DNA from: a bacterium
GTDB lineage: Bacteria; Margulisbacteria; Marinamargulisbacteria; SXXA01
Direction of reading: 5' to 3'
Length of the DNA: 5,730 nt
Assembly: GCA_010027915.1 (NCBI GenBank)
Contig: RGUG01000091.1
Span: 1-5,730, forward strand
Position 1 is the first letter of the stretch, and the number at the start of each line of letters is the position of its first letter. Positions 4,471 through 5,730 of the stretch are shown piece by piece. A model generated the notes under the pieces. That model did not search any database. It was not told the origin of the DNA and saw nothing but the letters and a program-made list of their open reading frames with translations. A program made the position numbers and the translations under genes.

Positions 4471-5627
4471 CCAAGCCGTTTAATCGGTTGGTAGATCAAG
4501 TCCCCCCCTCGGGTATCCGTCGGTTCTTTGATTTGGTGGTGGGGGCTCAAGATGTGATTTCGTTGGGTGTGGGGGAACCTGACTTTATGACCCCCTGGGC
4601 CATTCGGGAAGATGCCATCTATTCACTGGAACATGGCAGGGTGACCTATACCGAAAATGGGGGGTTGCTGGCGTGTCGGCAGGCCGTTAGCACGTATTTG
4701 TCTGACTTTTTTCATGCCCATTATGACCCCCACACTCAGATTGTAATGACCATTGGGGTGTCAGAAGGGGTGGATTTGGTATTGAGAAGTCTCTTAAACC
4801 CTGGTAATGAGGTGATCATTCCGGAGCCTGCCTATGTGTGTTATGGCCCCTTGGTGCAATTGGCCGGTGGTCGACCCGTGCCAATTAATACACAGTCATC
4901 AGGCTTTATCCCCACGGTAGCCGCCATTGAAGCAGCCATTACACCGGCCACTACGGCGATTATTTTGTGTTCGCCTAGTAACCCCACAGGACGCTCAATC
5001 CCAAAAGAACGCCAGGCTGCCTTGTTGGATCTGGCAAAACGGCATGATTTATGGGTGATTTCAGATGAGGTGTATGCCGCCTTGTCTTATGATACCCCCC
5101 CCGTCTCGATGGGGTCTTTTTCGTCTTATCAAGACCGGGTGATTGTCTTGAATGGGTTTTCGAAGGCATTTTCCATGACAGGGTGGCGCTTGGGCTATGT
5201 CTGCGGCCCCCCCGAGCTGATCAAGCGGGTGATTAAAATCCATCAATATTGTGCCTTATGTGCCCCCACCGTGTCCCAATATGCGGCCATTGAGGCCTTG
5301 AAACATGCCCACAAAGAAGTCGAAAAAATGAGGGTGTCGTATTTAAAGCGTCGCAACCTGGTGGTCCATGCATTACAGGACATGGGATTGCCCACCCTGG
5401 TGCCTGAGGGTGCGTTTTATGTGTTTCCCTCCATTGAACCGACGGGGTTGGATGCGGAAACCTTTGCCCTTCAATTATTAGAAAAAGAAAAAGTCGCCGT
5501 GGTGCCCGGCACGGCATTTGGCTTGGGTGGTGATGGTCACATTCGGTGTTGTTATGCCACCGACATGTCACAATTAACCGAGGCCATGGCACGCATGGCA
5601 CGCTTTGTGAAGGGGGTCATGTCATGA
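4467..5627 (+). CDS. PLP-dependent class I/II aminotransferase, alanine/aspartate-transaminase type
   Basis: The 386-residue enzyme is a complete fold-type I aminotransferase. Visible elements are the N-terminal substrate loop ISLGVGEPDFMTPW (31-44), Y61 in YTENGG, SNPTG (171-175, PLP/substrate Asn172) and ISDEVY (198-203, Asp200 to the pyridine nitrogen). They continue with FSKAFSMTGWRLGY (231-244, Schiff-base Lys233 and phosphate-binding Arg241) and GDGHIRCCY with Arg360, which should bind the substrate carboxylate. It acts in the cytoplasm, moving an amino group between an amino acid and a 2-oxo acid. The N-terminal stretch (SGIRRFFDL, VGEPDF) resembles the AlaT/YugH group, so alanine-pyruvate/2-oxoglutarate chemistry is the best guess, but the substrate cannot be fixed from sequence. 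It starts at GTG inside the Lrp stop (GTGA overlap) with no good RBS, so it depends on coupling. It overlaps the CvpA gene by 4 nt. An unusual cluster of cysteines (C262, C265, C361, C362) is seen. Confidence 0.93.
   Translation: MTKPFNRLVDQVPPSGIRRFFDLVVGAQDVISLGVGEPDFMTPWAIREDAIYSLEHGRVTYTENGGLLACRQAVSTYLSDFFHAHYDPHTQIVMTIGVSEGVDLVLRSLLNPGNEVIIPEPAYVCYGPLVQLAGGRPVPINTQSSGFIPTVAAIEAAITPATTAIILCSPSNPTGRSIPKERQAALLDLAKRHDLWVISDEVYAALSYDTPPVSMGSFSSYQDRVIVLNGFSKAFSMTGWRLGYVCGPPELIKRVIKIHQYCALCAPTVSQYAAIEALKHAHKEVEKMRVSYLKRRNLVVHALQDMGLPTLVPEGAFYVFPSIEPTGLDAETFALQLLEKEKVAVVPGTAFGLGGDGHIRCCYATDMSQLTEAMARMARFVKGVMS
5609..5615 (+). promoter_or_regulatory. Ribosome binding site of the CvpA-family gene, inside the aminotransferase end
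   Basis: A purine run, GAAGGGGG (from 5608), precedes ATG 5624 by about 8 nt. It fixes that ATG as start over others in the same stretch, for example ATG 5619, which is the in-frame penultimate methionine of the aminotransferase. Confidence 0.55.
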
Positions 5628-5730
5628 CGTTGGATTTGGTATTGGGGGGCATCATCGCCGGTTTTGCTTTGATGGGCTTTTGGCGTGGCGTCTTACGCTC
5701 GATGGGCGGGTTGATCGCCATGGGGGGTGG
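5624..5730 (+). CDS. CvpA-family membrane protein, N-terminal 35 residues (runs off the right edge)
   Basis: The ATG overlaps the aminotransferase stop in an ATGA junction. The visible part is MTLDLVLGGIIAGFALMGFWRGVLRSMGG followed by LIAMGG at the window edge. It has a first transmembrane segment (about residues 4-19), a short positively charged turn with the G-F-x-R-G-x-x-R pattern, and the start of a second hydrophobic segment. That pattern is typical of the CvpA/colicin V production family of small integral membrane proteins (usually four membrane segments), whose biochemical role is poorly defined and linked to envelope homeostasis. Only the N-terminus is available, so the family call rests on this motif and topology. 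Its tight overlap suggests it belongs to the same operon. Confidence 0.7.
   Translation, partial: MTLDLVLGGIIAGFALMGFWRGVLRSMGGLIAMGG

Noticed and set aside
5233..5601. 122-codon minus-strand ORF
   Set aside because: Antisense to the aminotransferase, whose motifs continue through it; a shadow frame rich in Pro, His, Cys and Trp.

Overview
The window looks like a chromosomal segment of a Gram-positive (Firmicutes-type) bacterium of medium-high GC content. Gene content points that way: a ComM/YifB ATPase, a MerR-DegV fusion, and an Lrp/AsnC regulator paired with an alanine-type aminotransferase, followed by a CvpA-family membrane protein. Frequent GTG/TTG, GCC and ACC codons and the protein style suggest something like Sulfobacillus or a relative. 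That placement is inference from recalled family resemblance, not a search.

Layout. Positions 1-191 hold the start of an unrecognised minus-strand gene that leaves the window. Positions 192-373 are an AT-rich divergent intergenic region with a good sigma-A-type promoter (TTGATT, 17-nt spacer, TATTAT) for comM. comM (374-1861, plus) is complete. Positions 1862-2868 form a gap of about 1 kb with no convincing protein gene. Its first ~740 bases are dense in long-range complementary segments: a 12-bp plus 9-bp nested helix, a possible H-type pseudoknot, a ~22-bp interrupted helix, a ~15-bp interrupted helix and an 8-bp perfect helix. They end in an intrinsic-terminator-like hairpin and T-run at 2559-2598. 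I read this as a candidate large structured non-coding RNA, and it is the most interesting object in the window. The remaining ~270 bases lead into the next operon.

From 2869 to the right edge four plus-strand genes are packed as one likely operon: the MerR-DegV fusion (2869-3963), an Lrp/AsnC regulator (3970-4470), a class I aminotransferase (4467-5627) and a CvpA-family membrane protein (5624 onward). Gaps are 6 nt, then 4-nt GTGA and ATGA overlaps, so translational coupling is likely. The Lrp/AsnC-aminotransferase pair suggests amino-acid-responsive control of alanine or related transamination. The MerR-DegV protein would add a second regulator whose ligand domain belongs to a fatty-acid-binding family.
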